NCBI RefSeq assembly: GCF_000524195.1
Contig: NW_020170381.1
Coordinates: forward strand, 801,678 to 865,677
Direction of reading: 5' to 3'
DNA: 64,000 nt
DNA from: Echinococcus granulosus
Taxonomy: Eukaryota; Platyhelminthes; Cestoda; Cyclophyllidea; Taeniidae
Both the position numbers and the translations under genes were made by a program. Below, piece by piece: positions 23,601-35,500 of the stretch (its first letter is position 1; each line of letters opens with the position of its first letter). The notes under the pieces were generated by a model. The model did no database searches. It was not told the DNA's origin and was given only the letters and a program-made list of their open reading frames with translations.

Positions 23601-26600
23601 GTATATGCGCCGTGCTTTCACACGTTGCATCTGGTGCGCTGCACTGCACTGCCTTCCAAAATGTAGGGCAAATTGCGATCTCCCTACGGGCATCACTGTT
23701 ATTCAACCGGTTCAGTTGCATTTTACCTATGGCGCATTGAATACTGAAAATCAAGTAAACCACTCCCCAAGAATTGATTTCGGATTCTACATGGCTTCTT
23801 TTCCATTGGGTTTAGTCACCTTGGATCCGTAATAGATAAACTGGCAATGAAGATTATTGTATAGATCTACGCTCCAGCTTTTCTGTACCTAGCACACTTT
23901 CATATCTTTTTGTGCATACCACAGTGGTAGTCATTCTACACAAGTGTTCAATGCAAACATGATTTAAATTCTGCCTTATTTAGCGTTAAGCTGTTCTTCT
24001 TTCAATCTATTTCCAAAATTCTACTTTAGCACGGTTTTTTGGGGTTCGCAGCCCATTCATTTGAAAGAAATTAAAGCACGTATTTTGTGTGAATGGGTTT
24101 AATTGATGGGCACGCATTAAGAATCGCCTTTTTTGATACCGATAGCTCATTTGGCTAAGCATTCGAGAGTAAATAAGCTCCATCGTCTCCCAAATAAATG
24201 TCATTGTTGATCTACAGCCCTTCGCTATACTGTCACTGAGGTAGATTGTCCCATCTTAAATGAGCTGTTTTAGCGCAACAAATCATGTAAATGTCTGCAC
24301 TAGTTGTTTTAGCTTTTTCTCCGTATACAAAATTTCTAGGGACTTAACGTGTGCTTTATATTACAGTGAAGAACTGGAAAGACAATATGCTGCATCTGAG
24401 GCTCGCGTGAAGTCGTTGACCTCTCAGCATTCTCAGGTCGAAGAGGAATATCAAGCTCTCAAGAAATCGACCACCTCGATGTCCTCGGTGCGAACACTCG
24501 CTCTTGAATGTTTACGCTAGTTTATTTCTATCTTGATCACATTTAAACTAGAGGAAAAACCATGAGCATTCCATTGTTTTGCTGAGATATTGCTTCTTAG
24601 TGCTTTACATTTTGTAGCGTACTAGTTTCGGGTTTCTTCATAATGTTCCAGCTGTGCATATTGTAGAAAATGACTCTCTTGTAGTCACCTACTTTGCTCA
24701 ATTCATACGCAATTTCAGTAGCCCTCAAGCGTCGATTAGTGACCTAGATTATGTTGACGCTGCTGAAAGCTTCATTGTCGTATTAGTCCAGTTTTGACTC
24801 AATACCGTGCAATTCAAGGGTGCTTGCTCTTTCATTCGCCCACAGAAGAAGTTGGACAAATTGCACAAGGGGGAGTTTGGAAGTATTTCCCCTGTTTACC
24901 GTTTGGGAAGTCAAGTTAGGCCAGGTCCTTTGGAGCTTAAAATGGAGTCGCTCACGCTAATTTTGCTTTTTTACCGACACGTCGTGACTGAGCGGGATGG
25001 TCAAACTGTTGGTTGGCTGCAGATGCTTGAGTTGGGTAAAAGCGATTCTGTCTCCATTTAGATTGATGAACGAGTATCGGCAATGCAACGTGCTTTGGAT
25101 GAAGCCAATTATCGGTAAATAATCTGATCATAGATTTTCGTGGCTTAGAGATTCCCATATTTACGCCTCATCAGATTTTCCGGTTACCTATGACGTATCA
25201 CTAGCAATGGCGACAATACAGTTTCTTATGAAGGGGATTTCACTGGAATATAAATTCACTTATAAAATATTTCTGAGAAGGGTGCGTGTCTCGGGTTTCG
25301 CTCTTGTTACTGGATGTTACGACATGCATGCGTCATAGCAAGGCCCTGTTTAGCAGTCAGTTCAAATCTTATTTTTGGTATTATGCACACTGAATCATCT
25401 TTCCAAGCTTGGTGCTTTTCTCTAAAAATACTGTTTGTATATACAGTAGAGATTCTTTACTTCCTTTCTCAATGCTATCGAAATTGTTTCGGATTGCTAT
25501 TCATGACTACGAATCTAAATTGTTTAAACTCTAACGACAGGATTGAAGCGTGTTTTTAAATAAGAAAGCATTTCCACACCAAAAATTAGGTGTTTTATTT
25601 ACGAGAAATTGGAGCTACATGCCTTTAGAGAGCTTTCTGATGCCCTTTACTGCGCCACGCAAATTTATGCGTCTTGTACCACAGGCATCTAGCTTTGGGC
25701 ACTTCATCACTTGACTTCAGTGATGTTTTATACTAATGTTCATCCTGATTATTAGTTAATACGGGGCTTGATTTGTATGGTCCTTATTCGTCCTGCCATA
25801 CACCTTCCTCGTAGGTCGTTTTGACGCATTTTCGTCGTGCACACGTACCCAGATTCCCCATTTAATGCAAAATAGGTTTTTAGTCTGTCGGCTTTCTGGG
25901 GTAGATAAAAACCCTTGTAAAAATCATCAGAAGCGCTCTTTATAAAGGGTTCGGTTCTACTTGTTCTGCCTCAATTGGTTCTAATTGAACCATTGCAAAT
26001 CTTGTTTTCGAAATAGCTTATTTTACAACAGTGCGCTCTTGGGGGCACGCGTCTAATACATGTGTGCGTGGATGTAAAATATAACCATTCGAAAATTGAG
26101 ATGGGGCTGATCAGTGGCGTCGGATTCGGCGTCCTGACTCAGGCAGATTCGCGTCCTATCTCCATCTCACTCATCCTGCCTCCGTCCTACATAAATTATG
26201 CACACAAACATGGCTAGCAGGCAACAACCCTGACACTGCGATGCGCATATATCTGTGGGCGCGGGAGGCGATGCCCGACCGGCTGGATATTGCTGCGTCA
26301 CTCTTCCACACCTGACGAGCGATGATGACTCCCTCCTTCTCCCTCTCCAATTTCCTTATTTACGAGAAATCCCTATCTCAGCTTTATCCCGTGCGAAATG
26401 ATCCACAACATAATTTGGCAACACGGTTGAACACATCATTTTGGTGCAGATTTGCTTCTTGTTTCTGATGCTGCCAAATTCATTAGCCGACTGCTTTCTG
26501 TGATATCAGTCATCCTTCTTAATTGCTTGATATGGTTGATAAACGTATGGTCCTATATCGTTCGACTTGCATCGTCCGCATGATTTAAAATGCATTTAGC

Positions 26601-29600
26601 AGTACTGACCAAAATTAGTCACGCTAACTGGGGTTAGCTTCCGCTTCTTGTCCGTTCCTATTTTTGTTTTTTCAAGGCGTTTGACAAATGGGCATTCAAT
26701 TTCAGTGTAGTTTAAAGTTATCTATAAAATTACTCGATTTATGGAACCTTGCCTCTTTAGTGTCCCCATTTTCATTCTGTGGTAACTTCAAAAAATTTTG
26801 CATAAACAGTTGGTATTTCGGATTTTTGGATTAACGCCTCCAGTTGCATAGCTTCTACTGCTATTTCATTCGCGTTTTATTACTGCTCCATGGTCATTGC
26901 TTAATTAATGATTTAGTTGTTTTAAATTACCCGATTCCAATTTGTTCTTCTAACCCTATGTTTCCTATGAACAGTACTTAGTTTGCACCTTGGCTCGTTA
27001 ATTCAATTTTGCCATTTTTATGTTCGCTTTCAGTGTTGAGTTGGCCGAGCAGTCTTCGGCAACAGCTCTCCAACAACTGGAGTCCAAAAATCTGGAACTC
27101 CAATCCCTGCAACAACGGCTTCTCAAATTAGCCAAAGATGTACGTCCCTCTTGTTTTCGTATGTCTCATGATTAAATTTACGAAGGTAATGGTAGCTTCA
27201 TATGATCAAAGTTGTATTTGGCTTGTATTCCTTTTTTCGCTTTCGATTGTTTTTTGATGATTTCATTCATTACAACACTACGAGAAGATCTGCTTGTTTT
27301 AACACGAGAACCGCGGTTCATATATGCATCTATTATGGTCGTACTCTTCGCTTTTCAAAATCACTTTTCATGCACCATCTTCTTTGTGAATGGGCTGTTC
27401 TATACGTTTTTTTTTCATATCACCCTCGGATTTCTAAAATTGACGGTGATATTTAAACTTTTCAAACAGTGCATCACGCCATGAGTTTATTTTTGGCATG
27501 CTTTACAAACCACTTTCCAAAGTTGGCATTTAATTTTGGTTGATTGTTTATCCATCTATAACGAATCTCGTAAATGCATGTACTAATAATGGTTTAAAGA
27601 TGCATGGAATTAAAGGAATGAAATCTGGCTTAGGAATGTACAGGAGGTAGTTAGCACACACACGGCTGAAAAAATCTCCAGCGTGAATGATGGCCTAGAG
27701 GGTGGGTGTTAGTTAGTCAGCCATGTCAACACCTGTACACCGCCACGAGGAAGATCACGCCCTTGTGTTCGTGCCTGCGACGAAATAACCGTGTGATCCC
27801 GGCGGTCGTGCGTGCTGTGCAGCCTTCGTCCTCTCAGTACCCCCTGCCCTCTACTTCGTGGTGCATTTATCTGATTAAGCCGTCACCACAATTGGCAGCT
27901 CCGAGTCTTTTTCCTGCTTCCCTCTATTTCTCGCACGGTCTCTTGTTTTTTCCCCACTGGCCCGCGCGTACGTGGCTGCATCTTGGTCTCACTTTCACTC
28001 TGTGTAGGTCGGTTTTTCTCCTCGTCCCACCCTCCACCCTACTAGAAACGCTATTAGTGCGGCATAGTGACATGCGTTTTTTATTCTTACTCTTCTACTC
28101 GCTTGCATACAGTGGTGGGGGTGATGCAAATGCCCCCGGTTGCATGATTACATGTGCTTGTGTATTTAGATAACCAAGGCGCGCATTGGTTTTTTATGTT
28201 ATTATCGGAACTGATTTAAGCACCAGTCACCAACGTTTTGTCTCCCTTCGAAAAGTTGTGTGTTTTATCATCTTATGCGGCTTTTCATTCTAATCTAACG
28301 ATTAATCCACAATCCTGACACATTCTCTCGATCTTTGCAACTTTTGCAGTTGCCAGAATTCATTTTTAAGCATCTTGATAAGTCTAAGAGAGTGTGTATG
28401 GCCAAAATACACTTTTGTCGAATTCTTGTTAGGTTGTGGGTATCGTTACTTTATTGTTGTCAAGCAGTCCATTTCTTACCAACTTTTACTTCCCCACTAC
28501 ATTTTTCCTACCAATAAATAGAGATTCTGATCAAGTGCTGGATTACTTGCGTTTGTGGAAAATGGGAGGTTCGTATTTGACCCTTATCTCTTTAATACAT
28601 TTAACTGTTTGTGGCCGTTTATTTCATCCGCAATGCATTTCAAAACCGTCTGTACCAGTAATATCGCATAGCTTTGGTGTTGTGATTTGTGTTATTGTAC
28701 TGGCTAATTTTTACTTATGTCTGCATTTTATGCATCATGAAAGGTCGAATGGCTCTTCACGCTATTCTACATAGCAATTATATACCCCCAGGTTTTTTTC
28801 AGACTCAATCTTGGTTGTGTGAATAATCAGAATTCGGTCGGCTCATGGTAAGGGGTCGCCCTTCAAAAAAGTACCTTTCTACTCTTCAGTCCTCATAAAA
28901 TTGTTATATCCCCCTCCACTCAGAGCTTGTGTTTAGAATTTCAATTATTTAAATAGTTGCTGCTTATTCAAATTTAATGAGTGTTTAGATTCTTGCTTTT
29001 CAATAAAAATGTTTCAGAGTCAATAAATCTTTGGAGCAATAATAATTTTCACGAAAGTGTGTCGGATACAGAGCTGTTAATTATTAAAAGATTTCCTCTT
29101 TTGTGCTCAAATTTTACGCCGTAGTGTCATAATTGCCAGTATTTTTACTAACTGGCTGGTCACGTTACACTGGTACCTTCTCTTCTCTTATACGACCCGT
29201 TATTTACATTTTTTATGCAACGTGGTTGCTTACTGTATTATTAATTTAGAAAAACGAGTTTTTGACTGTAAATGTTTCGACTAAAAAGATTACATTATGA
29301 TTGTTAACGCTTAGGTCGCAGTATCTGTACCATCCCTCTAGTTTCCTTTCTGTTTTTGGCTCTCCAAAGGGCCAGAGCGGCACACTTTTTTTAAATTTTG
29401 ACTCCAGTACATTAATTTACTTGGTGTTTGAAATTTTTTTTGGAAAATTATGTTACCTTGATCTATTAGTTCGCCTGGCGACTTGTTACTTTTACATGCA
29501 TTAAAAGTGCTTTTTCGTCTTTTCAGCATGAGGAGTTTCAAGACAAGCAGATGCAACTTGTCACCGGCCTCGAAACTGAGAAGAGGATTTGCGTGGAACG

Positions 29601-32507
29601 CATGAAGAGAGCTGAGAAAAAAGTGGAGCGTTTTGAAAAAGAGTCTCAAGCGAAGTCGTTCCGTATGTTCTACCCTAATTTCACTGCAGTTGTGGAATCA
29701 CAGAAACTCTCTTAAACCATCGCCGATTTGCAAATGACCAGATTTGGCCTTATCGGTGATTTGAATAAGAGTAGGGAAATCACGCTTAGTTGCTATCCCA
29801 GAGGTGCCTGCAATGCATAGGATTGAGTAAACGCCTTACTGATTATGCTTGGTCAAGAAAAGTACGGCTCCTGATAAGTAATTGTTATTAATAGCGGTGG
29901 ATAATGAAATGAAATAACGGGGGAATTTCGAGGTGTGATTTCTTAATCTATGCATCTCTGTTTTGCACAGTTGTTGCCCCATGGGTGCATGCAGGCAAGC
30001 TTTCTCAATTGTTTCGTGGTACATTGACATAAATTCAGTTTTTCGACCCGGACATGTCCTACATGTGTTAGTCCTCAAATAACATTGCTGATGTACTTCA
30101 GCAGCATAACCATTCGGTCTGGTTTTACCCTAACTGTTGTTTTATTAAATTTACATTCGTAATAACCTTGTCACATTATTCAGACCCAAAGATGGATTTT
30201 CATGTCTCGATTCTCACCTCAATTATGTGCACTTTATTGTTTAGGCGCTGAGACCTCATCAAACTTTCACTTTGACCTGATGTTGTAGTTTAATACTGTC
30301 TAGAAACTCGTCTCCCGAAACATCGTTTAGAACGTTTGACCGTTATCATCTTTGAAATCCATGTGCACATTCGAGCCCTCGTAGTTGTAATTGTCGCTTA
30401 GGGTGAACAGCTATTTTTAACGTTCGCAAAAGTTCGTTTCATAGGTCATTGCTTCATATGGCTTAAAGTATCACCTGCATTCGTAATAAACCACGGTCTC
30501 CGATGCGGGTGGACTGCGATCTTTTTGCGGAGTCTGGAGCATGTACTTTTTCACTTTGTCATTAGCCAGTTTTGAAAGTAACATGGTTTGCTCCGATGAT
30601 GGGGTTAATTATGCATTCATCTTTTTTTCCTTACCTTGAAAACTCCCCTATCCCAGGGCCTCCAAATCTTGCATTTCTTATTTTCCCCCGTTGAATTGCC
30701 CACTTTGCGCCGAGCAAAAGTGGGCAAAGAGAAAATACTATAATAGCTGGCAAATTCATAAAGGTCTGAACAGATACCTTTGTCGGGAGCCTGTTCGAAG
30801 TCCCCTCATAAGCAAATGTATTCAAATACTTTTCTACCTTTAGGCGGTATATATATACACACAATGCAGCTGCCTGTTTCTTCTTGACAATCCCACTTGG
30901 AGAATAGATCAGAGTCTTTCCTAAGTGTTTGGAAAGATAACTCCTTTACCTGTACATATTGGTGGAGTCATACTCTGTGGCAATATGATTCTATGTGGAC
31001 AGTTTATTTAGTAGGTTTTTCACCTCATAGCAAGCGAGCTCGCTGAATGTGCTTTGATCTTGTTCGTCCTCAGAGGGGTTCACCTCACATTACGCTGAAG
31101 ATGTTAAGTGGGTTGACTACTAGTCGTCTTACTTACCCACACACAATGTGTACATCATACACTGTTCAGTGTATGCGCTCAATTTGAGTGCAGATTGCTG
31201 TTTCAAAAGTCGAAACAATGTATGAAGTTAAACCTGTTTCTTTTAATGGTATAAAGCGTGGGCAATCTCTATTCAAGCGCTGTCCTCCTTGGCTATAGAA
31301 AATCCAGCATCGCCACCTTCCATGTCGAATGGTCGTGGGACCCCTCGCACACTGACAGGTGGATCTACCGCTTATGACAGTTACGACAGCCAAGTGAATT
31401 TTCTCAACTCCATCATTATCGATCTGCATGCGAAAAACGCCGATCTAGAGCAGCGGCTTCGCAACGCCATCGAACATCCTGGTGGAGTTGGCACCGGTGA
31501 AAAGTTGGGGTGATTTCTCTGACTTGGCATTTTTTTATGCTCAGATCTCTTGTACAAAGCGTAGTGAACCTTTTTTAACTCGTAAACTCGGGTTCAAAAT
31601 CTATTGGGACCGTTGAGATATTGTTCGATTGCGGGCAACCCAAGAAATGTGAACGTTGTTGCAGTGTTGCAGGATTAGCAGAGGTTCACTTCAAAGACTT
31701 ATCATTCACGGGTATTTTTTGCCAAAATCTTACTCATCATATATGATGTCTTCAGTTCGAACTTCCCTTTTTTTGGTGCTTGCACAAATCTTTGTCCTTT
31801 TTTACCTCTGATGCCCTATGTATTTGAGTGACGCTGGCTTGCTCTTTTTTGTTTTTCGTCGCTGCTTCATCGTATGGCCAGTAGGGCTACACCTTGGCGT
31901 TGGCTCTTTTTATAATCCCAGCTGAGGTCCCGACCGTCGGTGTAGGTTAAAGTAAATGTGCAGAAAATTGCACTTTAGGTATAAGTGTATGAATCGTGCT
32001 ATGCATTTTTTAAGGCTCAAACTAATTATGGCTGACATAGTATAAATGTCACTATTTGCACCTCCCCCTCTCCTAATGTTAGGGTGGGGTTGGAGAGTGA
32101 CTAATAGCACTTTTACCATTGAATGTGTTGTTAGGAGCGCAAATTACTATTTAGAGCTCACTAAGGTAATTTAATTTCAGACTAGATAATTTGCAATGTA
32201 CTCCTAGTAGTTTGCAGTTTAGACGAGTGGTTCTGATCACTCCACTCCCATTTCGCTTTTTAGGGCGAAGGAGGAGGCGCGGAAGCATGCGGCGAAGATG
32301 CGTTACTGGTGTGACAATTGCGAAGTCTTCGACTTTCATGACACCGAGCAGTGTCAGCACGAGCCCACGGTCGCGCGGCGAAGCGCGGTGCACAAACTAG
32401 CTCGCCACGTTGGACCTTCGAGCGACAGGGTGTATTGCGAAAACTGTGGCGTTTTCGATCGGCACACCACTGCCGAATGCACCGAGGATCCTCAGGAGAC
32501 GTTCTAA
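14658..32507 (+). CDS. CLIP1: CLIP1/CLIP-170 microtubule plus-end tracking protein
   Basis: Cytoplasmic linker protein that tracks growing microtubule plus ends. Exons: 14658-14901, 15250-15377, 16623-16852, 17032-17127, 17203-17281, 17415-17471, 17692-17790, 18225-18358, 18584-18884, 19081-19194, 19505-19671, 20501-20726, 21405-21524, 22375-22557, 22736-22938, 24367-24487, 24846-24914, 25062-25114, 27034-27139, 29527-29662, 31299-31503, 32264-32507. All joins keep frame; total 1,104 codons plus stop. CAP-Gly 1 (about residues 55-120) and CAP-Gly 2 (about 152-225) each contain GKNDG and the C-P-HGLF core. A Ser/Arg linker follows, then a coiled coil opening with [11 protein letters not shown] as in CLIP-170. 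The tail has [13 protein letters not shown], two C-x2-C-x5-H-x4-C zinc knuckles and a terminal ETF that would bind CAP-Gly domains. It is shorter than human CLIP1 (about 1,430), mainly in the coil. The first exon is least certain: an acceptor at 14766 would give a different N-terminus. Exon 24846-24914 is also tentative. Confidence 0.93.
23577..23604 (+). repeat. Short imperfect GT microsatellite
   Basis: TCTGTGTGTGTGTGTTTGTGCG and the following GTGTAT form a short imperfect dinucleotide run inside a CLIP1 intron. No other role is visible. Confidence 0.6.
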
Positions 32508-35500
32508 CCTCTTTCACCATTCTGACTCACCCCTGTCACCTCATGCATTATTTCAATATTTTTTGTATCTAATTGTCTATTCTATGCACTTCACCTCTTT
32601 TTGTGCTGTTTGAGCTTTCGATTTAAAAAGCCCGATAAACTTACTGCCGCAACATTGTGTTCTTTGTGTGCGTACCAATTTGTTAGATTACTGTGTTATT
32701 AATTTCGCAGTCATGGAGTAATGCCGTTCAAGGACATACTTGTAGTTTACCTAGGACGAAATGATGTTGAAGACTTTGCTGTAGTTATGGTTTTTTTCGT
32801 CATACCATTGGCTTCAGAGGACTTACTGTCATTGTTACTTCTGGAGTGGTTAATTTGCGCGTAGGAAGTTATTGGTATGTATTTTTTCCATTTGATCGGC
32901 CAGCATGGCACTTCCAAATTGATAACCCGAGATGATGATCTTGGAGCTAGGTGATGCCACTTTTAGTAATGAAGGATCTTTAAAGTTGCCCAAAATAGGG
33001 TGGAAGTGTACACCTTTGGTTGTACGATCTATTCCTCTTAAATTGATCACTTCACTAGTGCCTTGGAGAACGTCCACACAGTATACTTCTGGATGCGCCC
33101 ACTTTGTGGTATTATTGGCCGCACCCTCTTTGCAGTTATCAGTATCCATCTGAACTCCCTCTGCTATGCTCCAAACAACCACACATCTTTTAAATCTATT
33201 CCTCAAATTTCCTCTTTGGAGATCTCCGTCTTATCACTCGCAGACAAATTCGTACAAACAGCTGTTTATATTGCGATAGACGCAAGTTTTAGTCGTGGAT
33301 TCAATAGTTGAAGTAAAGGGTGGACGTCGCGTTCGTGTTGGATGCAATAGCTCTTTAAAGAAATGCATTTCTGTAAACCCTCATGGTTGTCATAGCCTTC
33401 TGCCAAGTCAGGAGGGTGGTAAGTTTACTTTCTAGTCTGGGTGGTAGAATTAATTCGCGCATGTGATTGGTGTCTCAAAATATTAAGGGGTTGCAAACAT
33501 CCCAGGATGAAAGGCTATGTGGGTTTTATTCAAATCATTGCGGTGAATCTGCTTAGCAGGTGCATTGATTCATCCGCGTTCTCTTCAATGCCAAGAGGAG
33601 ATGTGTGGATTACATAATTTTTAGTCAGTAGGAAATGAATTGTTTTAATCAATGGTTGGGCGCATTACTTGACTCATTAAACTGAGTAAAGTAGTTACTC
33701 TTCAAGATGTGTTTAACTTATGCCAACCGAAAATTATTTCGGCAAGTGTGTGACCTTTGATTTAATGAGTCAGTTTTGGTGTCAAATGTTCCCTTAATCA
33801 TTCAGAAGGTCTTTGAACATTCATTCTTTGCCTGTGACAAAAAATTACAAATTCCTATTAGAACGCAAGAAACAGAATTCGACTTGACACTGACGTGTAG
33901 TCTAGCGCCAATAAACATCTGAACTGCAAATATCTAGAATCATATTTTTCTTTAAACTTTCAGAGCAGATTAATATTTTACCTGTGGACTCATACATCTA
34001 CGCAATTAATTAACATTTTTAAAGGCATCCGTAAGGAATGCATATAAAATTAACGTAGTAAACTAATCTGTGATTGGTCTTTTTCTAAAAAAATTCCTAG
34101 TCGCCACATAGGGTTTAAATCCCTGCAAGAGAGAAAGAATCAGTAAAAGAAGAGCACTTATGACAAGCAACCAGGTTTCTCTCCTTTGTCCGTGGATTGC
34201 GATAATTCATTATCTGCAGCAAGTCAAAGTTCCCGCAAGTATCTATGGAAGAATTTTGTCTGATGATGCGAGATGAAACTAAATTTCTAGTATTCGTGAA
34301 GTGGTGAAAGGCGAAGGTTGTGCCCGTATCAGTACTTGTCCTCAATGCAAGTTGTACGCATGTACGATCGAGCTGGCAGCACCGAAGGATTGGACGTCAG
34401 AACCGATAGGATATGTTTGCCATATACGATTTTTCTGGAATTGCTTGGAATAGTTCATAACTATACTCTCAAATTAGTAATAATTTTAAGCTGTCGTAAT
34501 GTTGGATCGTCTAAGAACTTGGCCATATTGCATACGCTTTCGAAAAGTCGATAACGAGAAGTCTTACAGTCAGTATAAATGCCACTGAAAGCTAGAACCT
34601 AACCGACTTCACTACAATTTGATAAAAATAATCGAAATTTACTGTCCATTTAAGTGACTAAAGTGCACGTCTTTTCTTGATTTATTGTACCGCATCTACT
34701 CGTAACGATAACGTTTTGAGATATAGCAACTGTAAGCTTTTGGACGACTTGGGCACAATGTGTTAGCAAATTTCGGGACAAATCCCGGAGAAGAATCAAC
34801 TTGTTGGAAATTATTTATTGAAATCAGCATTGCTTGAGGTCTGCATTGTGAGTTGATTTTGGGTGACTGTAACACTGCCGTGTCACGAAATTGACTAGTC
34901 ACTGAAGTGACATAACTATAACATACCGTTCTGGGGTGCTGACTTGACAAATGCTGTAATTTCAGCCTTCATTTTGCTCGGAAATGTGTACAATCGATCC
35001 ATGTTTAAACATTTATTTCGTAGAAGATGTAACGTATTGTCCGAATTCGTCTAATTTTTCTATCCTTCCATGCTCCACTTAAGCCCAGGTATTAAATACC
35101 TGGGACTCACACGATTTGGTGCCCATTGTGTCCGAATGTTTTATGTGTAATTTTGGGCTTGATTTATTTTTTTGCCCTCCGAGAAATGCATTTATTTCAT
35201 GTGATATGATGAATCTCGCCCGTTCACCTCCCACCGCTAATGCTACCGCCGGTTTGGCTCCTCGCCAAAAATTTGTCCGTTTGATTGGTCGCCACTGGCG
35301 CTGCTCCAACTGGCGGCGGGGAGAAAATTGCTTCTGAAATTCGCGGGCGCTTGCCAGGTCTAGTGTGCGTTAGAGAGGCGCGGAAATAAATACAGTCACG
35401 TCTCAGAATAATCTACTCTTAATCTTATAATGGATATCGTATTGATACGTTTTATAACAGCTCTCAGGTTTACGCTCCTAAAGGAAACCAAAGTGTTAGC

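Noticed and set aside
27706..28173. A 155-codon open + strand frame inside a CLIP1 intron
   Set aside because: It lies in a C/T-rich, stop-poor patch, has no recognisable domain, and has no phase-compatible splice join to CLIP1.
32850..33206. Minus-strand open frame of 118 codons
   Set aside because: The translation looks plausible locally, but no acceptor or donor and no family could be identified; both strands are open here.
34099..34130. B-box-like GGTTTAAATCCC suggesting a tRNA
   Set aside because: No A box at suitable spacing and no cloverleaf can be formed.
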